From the NCBI RefSeq assembly GCF_039537505.1, contig NZ_BAABAQ010000013.1:248001-312000 (forward strand): DNA of 64,000 nucleotides. The letters run 5' to 3'. Shown here in pieces: positions 52,256-59,989 of this stretch (positions are counted from its first letter, which is position 1; every line of letters starts with the position of its first letter). The notes below the pieces were generated by a model. It made no database searches and was not told the DNA's origin. It was given only the letters and a program-made list of their open reading frames with translations. The DNA comes from Streptosporangium oxazolinicum. Its GTDB lineage: Bacteria; Actinomycetota; Actinomycetes; Streptosporangiales; Streptosporangiaceae. The position numbers were made by a program, and so were the translations under genes.

Positions 52256-52908
52256 CGTTAACCAGCGTGTCATGGGCCGCCAAACCTGGAGATCGAAGGT
52301 CGATCATCAAGGCGAGAGCGAACAGGCAAAGGGAGCGACGGGACGTTTCGGCGGATACTGGGGCGCTCAGCGACCCGGTGCGAGGCCGGGCTCGTGGGGC
52401 GTAGCAGCGGCATGAAGCAGTCCGTCCGCCGAAACGGCTTCTGGATTCGCCGTCATCAAGCCGCCTCGTCCGTGGAGTCGGGAGCGGGAGCCGATCGCAC
52501 GCTGCCGGACTGAGGGCTTCTCGTCGGGGAAGACCCACTTCCTGAGCGCCCAGAAGCAGAAGATCATGGCGATCAGCGTGCCGACGATCTGTGCGCTTAT
52601 GAAGTCGGCGATCTCCTGGGTCACCACGCTCACGTCCGGGGTCTCCAGGCCGACGCCACTGACCAGGAAGAACAGCGCCGCCTCGTGACGGCGCTCGCGG
52701 CCGCCCCTGGTCCGGAACGACCCAGGGCCCCGACCAGGCCAGAGTTTCGCCCGGGCGTTCCTCAAGGGGCAGCCGCACAAGGCGGCCATCGCGACCACCC
52801 TGGTTAAGGACCGCATTCAGAAACTCGGCGACTGGCCCTTCACAGCAATGGCGCAACATGCGAATATATGTTCGAAGAACGAAGATCGTCTTTCGGAACG
52901 GAGTGTAT
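52256..52908. other. Scrambled region inside the transposon
   Basis: About 650 bases without an intact gene. The left part after the recombinase break (52256-52460) matches nothing I recognise. A GtrA-like scrap lies at 52470-52690. Bases 52690-52860 can be read on the plus strand as FARAFLKGQPHKAAIATTLV, but I cannot place it. The right end carries the RBS and start of the secreted protein. Confidence 0.5.
52470..52690 (-). pseudogene. GtrA-family membrane protein fragment
   Basis: One minus-strand frame reads EAALFFLVSGVGLET, then QIVGTLIAMIFCFWALRKWV and FPDEKP. The FWALRKWVFP ending is the typical C-terminus of GtrA-type four-helix proteins, which are involved in cell-surface polysaccharide transfer. 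The first two helices are missing and the surrounding frame is Arg/Pro-rich nonsense. A truncated passenger gene. Confidence 0.55.
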
Positions 52909-54573
52909 GTGCGTCCTTCAGCCTCTGAACGCATCAGCCGATTAGTCGCCTCGGCCGGGTCTCTGCTCCTGGCGGCGAGCCTGCTCGCCGTCCCAGCCCC
53001 CGCTGCGGCCGCCGATCTCGTCGCCGACCTCGGGGTCGCGGGCATGGGCGGGGACCTGGTGGCCGGCCACGGCAAGGTCTTCGTCGCCGCCGACGACCGG
53101 ATCGTGGTCACGCACCTCGACGGCGAGGCCGTCACCACGATCGGCGGCCTGTCCGGAGTCACCGCCCTGTCCGCGCCGGACGGCGCCAGGAAGGTGTACG
53201 CGACGCTGAGCGGCACGCATGAGGTGATCGAGATCGACACCGCCACAGTCGCCGTCACCCGGCGCATCGATCTGTCCGCCTATCCGTGCCCGTCCACGCT
53301 GGCGCAGGCCCACAACCGGTTGTGGATCGGGTACGGTTGCGGCGGGGCGGGTGAAGGAGGGGTCGTCGCGCTCGAGGTGCGGGCCACCCCCATCCTCGCC
53401 AAGGTCGGGCCGGCCACGACCAGGCCTCCGCTGGTCGCGGTCGCCGGCGCCTTCCTCGCCGTGTCGGAACCGGGAGTCAGCCCCGCCACCGTCAGGCTGT
53501 ACGACGTCAACCGCGATCCGGGCAACCCGCTCGGCGAGATCCTCGGCGACGCAAACGGGCTGCCGCCCCTGGAGGACCTGGCCCTCGCCTACCAAGGGTC
53601 GGCGGTGCTGCCGGTGCCGTCCGGCACCCACCGCTTCGACGCCTGGGACACCACGACCTTCGACCGGGCCCAGGCCTACGACGAGAAGGGGCCGGCCGGG
53701 CACGACCTGGCCGCCACCGTCGCGGCCAGCGAGAACGGCTACTACGTCGTGGGCGGCTGGAACTCCGCCTTGGGTGACGCGGCGGAGCTCGTGGTCTACG
53801 ACGCGACCACGAGAGAGGTGATTTATACGGCCGGCCACCAGGGAAAGGCGCTGGTGCCGGGCAGCATCGGCTTTTACGGCATCTACACCTTCGCGGTACT
53901 GAAGGAGCCCGGCACCGGGCGTATGCACCTATGGCGGCTGCCGTCCGCGCCCTACCACTCCTCGGCCCTGACCCTGACGGCGCCCGCCGAGGCAAACGCG
54001 CTCAAGCCGCTGACCATCAGCGGACGGCTCAGGCTCAGCACCGGGGCGACCCCCGGCGTGCAGACGCTGGAACTGTACAGCTGGCTCCCCGACGGCACCG
54101 ACCGGCCCTTCCGGGAGGTCACCACAGCGGCGGACGGGACCTACGAGTTCACCGACATCCCACCAGGTATCGGGGCGTTCAGGTATCGCCTGTCCTGGCC
54201 GGGCAACTCCTGGTACTACGGGGCCTACGCGACGGCGACCGTCACGGTGGCCAGGTACGAACCGGCGCTCACCGTGACCGGGCCCGCGACGGGCGCAGTC
54301 GGCGAGCTGCTTGAGTTCAGCGGTTCCTTCGCCGCCGAGGGCGTCGTCTACCCGCGCACGACGGTCACCGTCAGCCGCAGGGCCGTCGCGCCGGACGGCA
54401 CCGTCACCACCAAGGGTCAGAAGCTGGCCGCCACCACCGACGGGACGTTCGCCTTCACCGACACGCCGGCCACGGCCGGGAAGCACACCTACACGGTCAC
54501 GCTGGTCGGGAGCTCGACCGTCAAGGGAACGAGCACCAATCACGTGGTCACCGTCGTCGAGCCAGCGGGATAG
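52909..54573 (+). CDS. Secreted beta-propeller protein with Ig-like C-terminal domains
   Basis: A 554-residue exported protein, the largest passenger of the transposon. A signal peptide (about 1-36; LLLAASLLAVPAPAAAADL) precedes a YncE-like beta-propeller (about 37-355) with repeated strands such as GKVFVAADDRIVVTHLDGEA and KVYATLSGTHEVIEIDTATV. Two Ig/SdrB-like domains follow (about 360-455 and 460-552; TYEFTDIPPGIGAFRYRLSW, TFAFTDTPATAGKHTYTVTL). No catalytic motif or sorting signal is visible. GTG at 52909 after ACGGAG; GTG at 52903 is an alternative. A perfect hairpin follows the stop. Role unknown. Confidence 0.8.
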   Translation: MRPSASERISRLVASAGSLLLAASLLAVPAPAAAADLVADLGVAGMGGDLVAGHGKVFVAADDRIVVTHLDGEAVTTIGGLSGVTALSAPDGARKVYATLSGTHEVIEIDTATVAVTRRIDLSAYPCPSTLAQAHNRLWIGYGCGGAGEGGVVALEVRATPILAKVGPATTRPPLVAVAGAFLAVSEPGVSPATVRLYDVNRDPGNPLGEILGDANGLPPLEDLALAYQGSAVLPVPSGTHRFDAWDTTTFDRAQAYDEKGPAGHDLAATVAASENGYYVVGGWNSALGDAAELVVYDATTREVIYTAGHQGKALVPGSIGFYGIYTFAVLKEPGTGRMHLWRLPSAPYHSSALTLTAPAEANALKPLTISGRLRLSTGATPGVQTLELYSWLPDGTDRPFREVTTAADGTYEFTDIPPGIGAFRYRLSWPGNSWYYGAYATATVTVARYEPALTVTGPATGAVGELLEFSGSFAAEGVVYPRTTVTVSRRAVAPDGTVTTKGQKLAATTDGTFAFTDTPATAGKHTYTVTLVGSSTVKGTSTNHVVTVVEPAG

Positions 54574-54584
54574 CGTCCCAGGGA

Positions 54585-54613
54585 GCCGGGGCCTACCTCT
54601 CGTAGGCCCCGGC
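54585..54613. terminator. Perfect 12-bp hairpin after the secreted protein gene
   Basis: GCCGGGGCCTAC at 54585-54596 pairs exactly with GTAGGCCCCGGC at 54602-54613 around the loop CTCTC. It begins 12 bases past the stop codon of the secreted protein and so is its terminator. Confidence 0.88.
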
Positions 54614-54766
54614 GATGCTGGCCGCGCGGCGGCGCGCAGGGACTCCACCAGGCAGAGCAGCTCGCGGGCGCGCCACACGGACAGTACGATGCCCAGCGCA
54701 GCGACGGGCCGCCCGACCGTGACGGCCCGGAACTCCTATAGCTCCGGCGAGCCGCCACTCAGTTGA

Positions 54767-55694
54767 TCAGTGGGTACGGCGGCGGGGCGCCAGAACCTCG
54801 GTGACCTTGGCGATGGCTTCAGTGCCGGGTTTGACGTAGCGCATGGCGGTGCGGGGGGTTCTTGTGCCGGGTCTTGCCCATGATGAGCTGCAGCGGTACT
54901 TCGGCTTCGCCGAGGTGGGTGGCGGCACTGTGGCGCAGTTGGTGCAGATCGAGCCCGGCGTAGGTGTCGAGCAGGACACGGGCGCGGTCGTAGCCGAGGC
55001 GGGCGCGGCCGGTGTGGGGGCAGATGTCGGCGGCCGCCGGACGGCGGGCGGGGACCGGGCGGCGTTCGGACAGGAACAGCGGACCGTGCGTGCGCGTGCT
55101 GCGGTCCGGGAGCCGGGGCAGCAGGTGGGCGGTGCCACGGTCCCAGTACACCCACTCGATGACGCCGCCTTTAGAGCGGACGGGGGCGCGCCGGTGCTCC
55201 AGGTCGAGGTCCTCGACGTTCAGCGCCAGGATCTCGGCGGCGCAGGCGGCGGTCTCGTACAGCATCCGCCAGAGCGCCTTCTCCCGCAACGGGATGTCGC
55301 GGCGCGACAGCAGTCGGTCGATGGTGGTCTTGGCGACGGCGCGGGTCTCGTCGGCGCTCTCCTTGCGGCGTTCGGCGTCGGCCGGGACCGACGGCGCTGC
55401 CCAATGTTTCTTGGTCTGACACCAGAGCAGCCAGGAGGTGGCGGCGGCGCGGTTGCGGTTCCAGGTCGCCGGCGCGCATCGGCCCCACAACTCGGTGAGC
55501 GCGACGCCGATCTCGGCGACGTCGGCGAACGGCCGGTCGCGGCCGAGCAGTGCGGTGACGCGGTCGATGGCCGAGGCGTAGGAGCGGTGGGTGTGGGGGT
55601 TGGCGGTGCGCGGGGTGGCCAGGAAGGCGTCGGCGGCCGCGGCGAGGCTGACGCCTCCACCGCGAAGGGCGGTGACCTTCGGCGCGGCGCTCAT
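54767..55694 (-). pseudogene. Tyrosine recombinase (copy B), frameshifted before the catalytic Tyr
   Basis: From the ATG at 55694 the first frame gives 291 residues ending at 54819, with SAM-like N-terminal and catalytic domains (TANPHTHRSYASAIDRVTAL, ILALNVEDLDLEHRR, LDLHQLRHSAATHLGEAEVP). Two defects stand out. The usual Arg of the Y-x-T-G-x-R-A-x-E motif is Cys here (YETAACAAEILAL). At a run of six C (about 54857) the frame moves, so the tyrosine segment RTAMRYVKPGTEAIAKVTEV is only reached by a shift, ending at 54767. Copy A has the same six-C run. Probably the element's resolvase (TnpI-like), now inactive unless frameshifting is programmed and the Cys is tolerated. Confidence 0.8.
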
Positions 55695-55881
55695 GCTGGC
55701 CGCCGGGCGGCGGTCGCTGCACAGACCTGGGCGATGTACCGGATAACGTGCCGGAGTCGTGCACCGTCCCGGCGAAGGGTTCTCCTGATCACCGCTTCGC
55801 CATGATCGCTCATGTACGGAATAATAGATCATTATCCCGTACGTGAGATCGGATCGGCGACGAGGGGATGAGCGCGGCCAG

Positions 55882-56502
55882 ATGAGCTTCGGCAACTTCG
55901 TCCGCAAGGCGCGCGATACCACCTTGCCCCACCAGCGACGGCTATCCGCGCTTCGCTCCTGCGTGCAGCTCTACCGGCCGATCGGCTTCGAGGCGACCTT
56001 GAGTTTCCTGCGCGCCAAAGCTGGGCCGTTCCGCACCGATGAGGCCGCCCTCTTGCGAGCCTTGGCCGTGCTGGAAGCCAGTCGTTCGGCCTGGCAGGAG
56101 GAGAAGCTGGCCTACGCGGTTGCTCGACGCGAGGCCAAGCAGCGCGGTCAGCGCAGCCCTCGCCCGGACGACATCAACCCCTACACCCCGACCCACTGGT
56201 ACGGCGCGCGCCGAGAAGCAGCACTCCATACCGTGTCCTTTTGGTACCAGCGACGGCTCGCGGTCCTGATCACCGACGACGACAAGCCCTCACAGCACCT
56301 CCGTGAATGCGTGCAGACGTGCCTCGATACGGACGGTCACCTCCCAACCGAGCAGCGTCGACTGCTGGCCGAGTGCATCAACCAGCTCACCGCCTGCCTC
56401 CAACCAGCACTCTGGCACGGCGACCAGGTTGCGTACCTCCGCACCCGCGACCTGCTGACCGTGGCCCGGCACCTTGAGGCCGCCACTGCAGCGGAAGGCT
56501 GA
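55882..56502 (+). CDS. Hypothetical helical protein, transposon passenger
   Basis: A 206-residue soluble, mostly helical protein with MSFGNFVRKARDTTLPHQRR at the N-terminus, charged helices (AVLEASRSAWQEEKLAYAVA) and a WYGARREAALHTVSFWYQRR segment. I do not recognise a family. Codon third positions are less G/C-rich than in the flanking chromosome, suggesting a different origin. It is followed after 27 bases by another unknown coding stretch, so the two may form an operon. It lies between the recombinase and the transposase. Confidence 0.6.
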   Translation: MSFGNFVRKARDTTLPHQRRLSALRSCVQLYRPIGFEATLSFLRAKAGPFRTDEAALLRALAVLEASRSAWQEEKLAYAVARREAKQRGQRSPRPDDINPYTPTHWYGARREAALHTVSFWYQRRLAVLITDDDKPSQHLRECVQTCLDTDGHLPTEQRRLLAECINQLTACLQPALWHGDQVAYLRTRDLLTVARHLEAATAAEG

Positions 56503-56529
56503 ATCGTCGGTGAGTGCCTGAACGCTGCC

Positions 56530-57237
56530 GTGCCAGGGCCGTTCTCCGACAATGACGTCGAGTTCCCGACCTACATGGGGATCGAGTGCGACCGCCTCGT
56601 GGAGATCGCTGACTCATGGCCGACCGTCGCCAATGCAGAGGAGGTAGACGAGGTAGTCAACAGCGTGATCGTCAATCTGCTCGGCTACCCGCACGGCCGG
56701 ATGCAGCGGTGGACTGAGTTCATCTCCGCCTCACCTGAGAAAGCCCGCGACCTGGGGACCGATGGCGGGCCCGGTCTACGGTCAGGGGTTGAGCAGGAAC
56801 GTCGTGCCTGCCTCGTTGACGAGGGTGGGGCGCAGTGGCCGCCATCCATCATCAAGTTCGGCGGTCTCGCCTTCGATGTCGACCTCGATGAATCCGAAGA
56901 AGTTGATGTTCTCGCGGTGGCCGGGTGCGATGAACGACAGCAGTTCGTCGGGAACCTCGCGGCCTTGAGCGCGCAGCTCGGTGATGCCTTTTCCGTAGTA
57001 CTCGGTCGTCCAGGTGATGACGGCGTTGGTGAGGATGGTGAGGCACCAGGACTGCTCGGTCTGGTCGGTCAGGTGCGGCCGGACAATCGTGCCTTGCTGG
57101 GCGTAGTGCAGGTCCCGGCGCAGCGCGTGCAAACTCTCGCCCTTGTTGAGCTGCCGGGAGATCTTCCGCCGGTACACCGGATCCGACAAATACCGGGCGG
57201 CGTGGATGGTTCTGCGGATGCGCCCCCCACTCCTTGA
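56530..57237 (+). CDS. Hypothetical protein, probably truncated, running antisense into the transposase
   Basis: Only the first 77 or so residues look like a natural protein (DNDVEFPTYMGIECDRLVEI, ANAEEVDEVVNSVIVNLLGY, MQRWTEFISASPEKARDL). From about 56760 the frame continues as the antisense of the Tn3 transposase 3' end. The original 3' part was probably replaced during transposon rearrangement. GTG start, 27 bases after the previous gene. Acidic; no family recognised. Confidence 0.4.
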   Translation: MPGPFSDNDVEFPTYMGIECDRLVEIADSWPTVANAEEVDEVVNSVIVNLLGYPHGRMQRWTEFISASPEKARDLGTDGGPGLRSGVEQERRACLVDEGGAQWPPSIIKFGGLAFDVDLDESEEVDVLAVAGCDERQQFVGNLAALSAQLGDAFSVVLGRPGDDGVGEDGEAPGLLGLVGQVRPDNRALLGVVQVPAQRVQTLALVELPGDLPPVHRIRQIPGGVDGSADAPPTP

Positions 57238-58084
57238 TCGCCGCGGCGAGGGTGTTCTGCCGGGATGCCGACGATCACTTTCCGACTACCAGCGACGCGG
57301 TCGCCTCACCGAACTTCAGGGATCCGGCCATCCGCAGCATGTCGTCCCAGGTGCCGCGGATCAGGTCCTCGTTCCACCGGTCGGCCAGCAAAGGTCCGGC
57401 GTGCGGGTAGAGGGCGTTGGTGGCGGTTGGGCTGTCGACCCGCAGCATCGTGATCTTCCCAAGGTCTCGGATCCGCGGGGTGAGCGCCTTGCCGACCAGG
57501 TCGAACAATCCGAAGTTGACGAGCGTGGCGCCGTGGGTGTCGGTGGCGTGCTCGTGGATCGGCAGGTCGGTCTCGTTGCCGAGCAGCTCGTCCAGGGTGT
57601 AGTTGGCCTCGCGGGTGGTGGGGATGATCTGCTTGGTGCTGTAGGTCGACCACTGGTCGGACACGTGGGTGTAGGTCGACAGGACTTTCCCGCCGTGGAT
57701 GTTCATGTCCCGGCCGGTGAGGCTCTTGCCGCGGATGGGGAAGCGCTGGCCGTCGGAGGAGGACATGGTGCCTCCGCCGAATTTCTTGGCCAGCTCCAGC
57801 TGGTAGTGGTGGTTGACCAGCACCGTGTTGGCCTCGCGCAACGTCTCCTCGCGCACGTACCACTCCTGGGTCCAGGCGAGGGTGTCGTAGGAGACGCCGC
57901 AGGCCTCCGACATGCGGGTCAGCCCGAGGTTGGTGGCCCCGGCGATAAGTACCGCGAGGATGTTGCGGCGGGTCTCCATCGACAGGTTGATCTTCCGGCC
58001 GCCGGCATGGGTGAAGCGGTCCAGGAACTTCGTGCGGACGTCCAGCTCGATCAGCAGCGAGGCGATCGGGAACACACGAACCAT
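56782..58084 (-). pseudogene. Tn3-family transposase, truncated and broken
   Basis: Only the C-terminal ~430 residues of a normally ~1,000-residue transposase remain. The part from 58084 to 57275 has THAGGRKINLSMETRRNILA, SEACGVSYDTLAWTQEWYVR and GTMSSSDGQRFPIRGKSLTG (DDE core). An in-frame TGA follows VVGK at about 57275, then a one-base frameshift near 57225. The C-terminus (SDPVYRRKISRQLNKGESLH, QTEQSWCLTILTNAVITWTT, APGHRENINFFG) is read to a stop at 56782. The truncation point lies about 45 bases inside the right terminal repeat. Non-functional. Confidence 0.92.
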
Positions 58085-58128
58085 GACGAACCGTAGTTGA
58101 GGAGATCAACAACCGTCCCGAAAACCCG

Positions 58129-58185
58129 ACTAACCGCAGCTCAGACTTATATCCGTTGGATTTCCGCTGTTTGCTACGGGGACCC
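58129..58185 (-). repeat. Right terminal inverted repeat of the Tn3-family element
   Basis: Inverted copy of 51934-51990, ending in GCTACGGGGACCCC. Followed by GGCCG, the same five bases that precede the left repeat. Confidence 0.92.
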
Positions 58186-58292
58186 CGGCCGTCGCGCCGT
58201 CGAGGCGCCCCCCGCGCGTCGCGAAGCAGGCGCCGCGCCGAGGGGACGCGGCCCGTTCCGGCGAGGTCCGGAGCGGGCCGCGTCCGCGGGCG

Positions 58293-59624
58293 TCACGGGG
58301 TCAGGCGGTGAAGGTCACGGGGGAACAAGGTGGCGCGGCGGATGTTGTCGGCCCCGGTCAGCCGGGTGGTCCACCGCTCCAGGCCGAGGGCGAAACCACC
58401 GTGCGGGGGCATCCCGTGCCGGAAGGCGGCGAGGTAGCCCGCGTACGGCTCGGGTGATTCGCCGCGGGCGGCCAGGGCCGCGAGGTAGTCCTCGTGGCGG
58501 TGCAGGCGCTGGCCGCCGGTGACGAGCTCCAGGCCGCGAAAGAGCAGGTCGAAGCTGTTGGAGTACTCCGCTCTGCCGGGCTCGGGGTGGGTGTAGAAGG
58601 GGCGTTTGACCATCGGGTAGCCGGTGACGAACAGGAACTCGCTGCCGTACTCGCGCAGTGCCCATCGCGACAGCCAGCGTTCGTGGGCCGGTGCGAGGTC
58701 CGGCTCACCTCGGGGGTCCTCGCCGGTGTGGGCGGCCAGGAGCTCCTGGGCCCGGGTGAAGTGGATCTCCGGGATCCGTTCCGGGATGTTGGGCAGTTCG
58801 ACGTCCAGCAGCGCGCACTCCTCACCGGCGTGCCGTTCGACGGCGGCCGTCATGCCCGCGAGCACCTCGCGCAGCACGGCCATCACCTCCCGGTGGTCGG
58901 TGACGAAACCGAGCTCGGCGTCCAGCGAGGTGTACTGGGCCAGGTGCCGCGCGGTGTCGTGGGGCTCGGCGCGGAAGACCGGGCCGGTCTCGTAGACGCG
59001 CTCGAAGACGCCGACCATGGCCTGCTTGAAGAACTGCGGCGACTGGGCCAGGTAGGCGCGGGTGCCGAACCAGTCGATCCCGAAGACGTTGGCGCCGGAC
59101 TCGGTGGCCGAGGCCACCACCTTGGGCGTGTGGATCTCGGTGAAGCCGAGCGCGTCCAGCGTCGTACGGAAACCCGCCACCGAGACCGCGGAGATGGCGT
59201 GGGGTGCCCGCAGCAGCGGGTGCCGCAGGGCGACCGGGGCGTGGTCGAGGATGGTCGGCAGGGTGGCCGCCACCGAGGGCCGGTAGAGGTCGAACGGCGG
59301 GGCCTCGGCCGGCCCCGACAGGGCGGTCACCGCCGGGGAGGTCACCTCGGCTCCGCCGGGGGCCTGGGGGTTGGCGGTCACGATCCCGGTGATCTGCAGG
59401 ACGGTCTCTTCGGGGTGGCCACCGGCCGCGGCCATGGCCTCGGGGTCGGTGACCACGGCCTGGACGAGGCCGGAGCGGTCCCGCAGGACGAGGAAGACCA
59501 CGGATTTCAGGGTCCGCCTGCGGTGCAGCCAGCCCTGGACGGTCACCTGCCGGCCTATACGCCGCGGAAGCTCCGCGGCCAGAACCCGGTGGGTGGATGA
59601 AACGGTTGCGGATGAGGAGATCAT
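58293..59624 (-). CDS. Aspartyl-tRNA synthetase, archaeal type (AspS2)
   Basis: A 443-residue class IIb synthetase. An N-terminal OB anticodon-binding domain (about 20-110; VTVQGWLHRRRTLKSVVFLV) precedes the catalytic domain: motif 1 region FTEIHTPKVVASATESGANV, motif 2 VFRAEPHDTARHLAQYTSLD and motif 3 GGFALGLERWTTRL. The absence of the bacterial GAD insertion and the short length mark the archaeal/eukaryal genre. His in GWLHRRR and Pro in ANPQAPGG match, as I recall, the pair linked to non-discriminating enzymes that also charge tRNA-Asn. ATG at 59624 is six bases after AGAGG. Preceded by a T-box leader. Confidence 0.9.
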   Translation of the reverse strand: MISSSATVSSTHRVLAAELPRRIGRQVTVQGWLHRRRTLKSVVFLVLRDRSGLVQAVVTDPEAMAAAGGHPEETVLQITGIVTANPQAPGGAEVTSPAVTALSGPAEAPPFDLYRPSVAATLPTILDHAPVALRHPLLRAPHAISAVSVAGFRTTLDALGFTEIHTPKVVASATESGANVFGIDWFGTRAYLAQSPQFFKQAMVGVFERVYETGPVFRAEPHDTARHLAQYTSLDAELGFVTDHREVMAVLREVLAGMTAAVERHAGEECALLDVELPNIPERIPEIHFTRAQELLAAHTGEDPRGEPDLAPAHERWLSRWALREYGSEFLFVTGYPMVKRPFYTHPEPGRAEYSNSFDLLFRGLELVTGGQRLHRHEDYLAALAARGESPEPYAGYLAAFRHGMPPHGGFALGLERWTTRLTGADNIRRATLFPRDLHRLTP

Positions 59625-59640
59625 CACAAACCTCTGGTCA

Positions 59641-59890
59641 GTGAGTGGTGATCCCTTGGGAGTGCGGGCGAGAAGGGAACTCGCGGTGCCACCGCACTTT
59701 CACCGCCGTGACGACGGCGGCCTCGATGGGCCCGGTGACGGGGGCCGGCCGGCGGGGCATTGGGCGCGGGCGCCGTTTCTCCCCGCACTCGGGAGGGTCT
59801 TCGTCACCGGGGACAGGTCCGCCTTCGCAGCTGCCGGCGGCTCTCTCCTGCCTGCCCTGGTCCCGTGACTACTCGTCTCCGTCAATGCGT
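59641..59890 (-). promoter_or_regulatory. T-box leader with GAC (Asp) specifier
   Basis: On the minus strand the leader contains the T-box core GCGGTGGCACCGCGAG at about 59681-59696, pairing with downstream CCGCAC, and a competing GCGAG/CTCGC stem. About 100 bases earlier Stem I features are visible: GACGAGTAG near 59874, AGAGAGCCGCCGG-like apical sequence, and GAAGACCCTCCCGAG on the 3' side. By alignment with ileS T-boxes (remembered) the specifier triplet is GAC at 59797-59799, the Asp codon, matching the enzyme encoded downstream. It would raise aspS2 expression when tRNA-Asp is uncharged. Confidence 0.82.
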
Positions 59891-59989
59891 TGCCGGAAGG
59901 ATACGCGTGCGCCGCCGCGCATCGCAATGATCGACACCACCTGGCGGGGTCATGCGGTGGGCAGGGATATCACCTGGCGATCCTGAGTG

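Larger units (their letters stand above)
51934..58185. mobile_element. Tn3-family transposon with tyrosine recombinase, degenerate
   Basis: A 6,252-base element bounded by inverted repeats that begin GGGGTCCCCGTAGC on both sides. The first 33 bases match perfectly and homology extends to about 57. The flanking five bases are GGCCG on both sides (51929-51933 and 58186-58190), the 5-bp target duplication expected of Tn3-family transposition. Contents, left to right: recombinase 3' fragment, GtrA-like scrap, secreted beta-propeller protein, frameshifted tyrosine recombinase, two hypothetical genes, and an N-terminally truncated Tn3 transposase. A tyrosine recombinase as resolvase recalls the Tn4430 branch. 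It probably cannot move on its own now. Confidence 0.9.

Noticed and set aside
52690..52860. Plus-strand stretch FARAFLKGQPHKAAIATTLV
   Set aside because: Looks protein-like but too short and unplaced; left inside the scrambled transposon region.
54614..54766. Minus-strand frame VTVGRPVAALGIVLSVWRAR between hairpin and recombinase
   Set aside because: Possibly a membrane-protein scrap, but no recognisable motif and no start.
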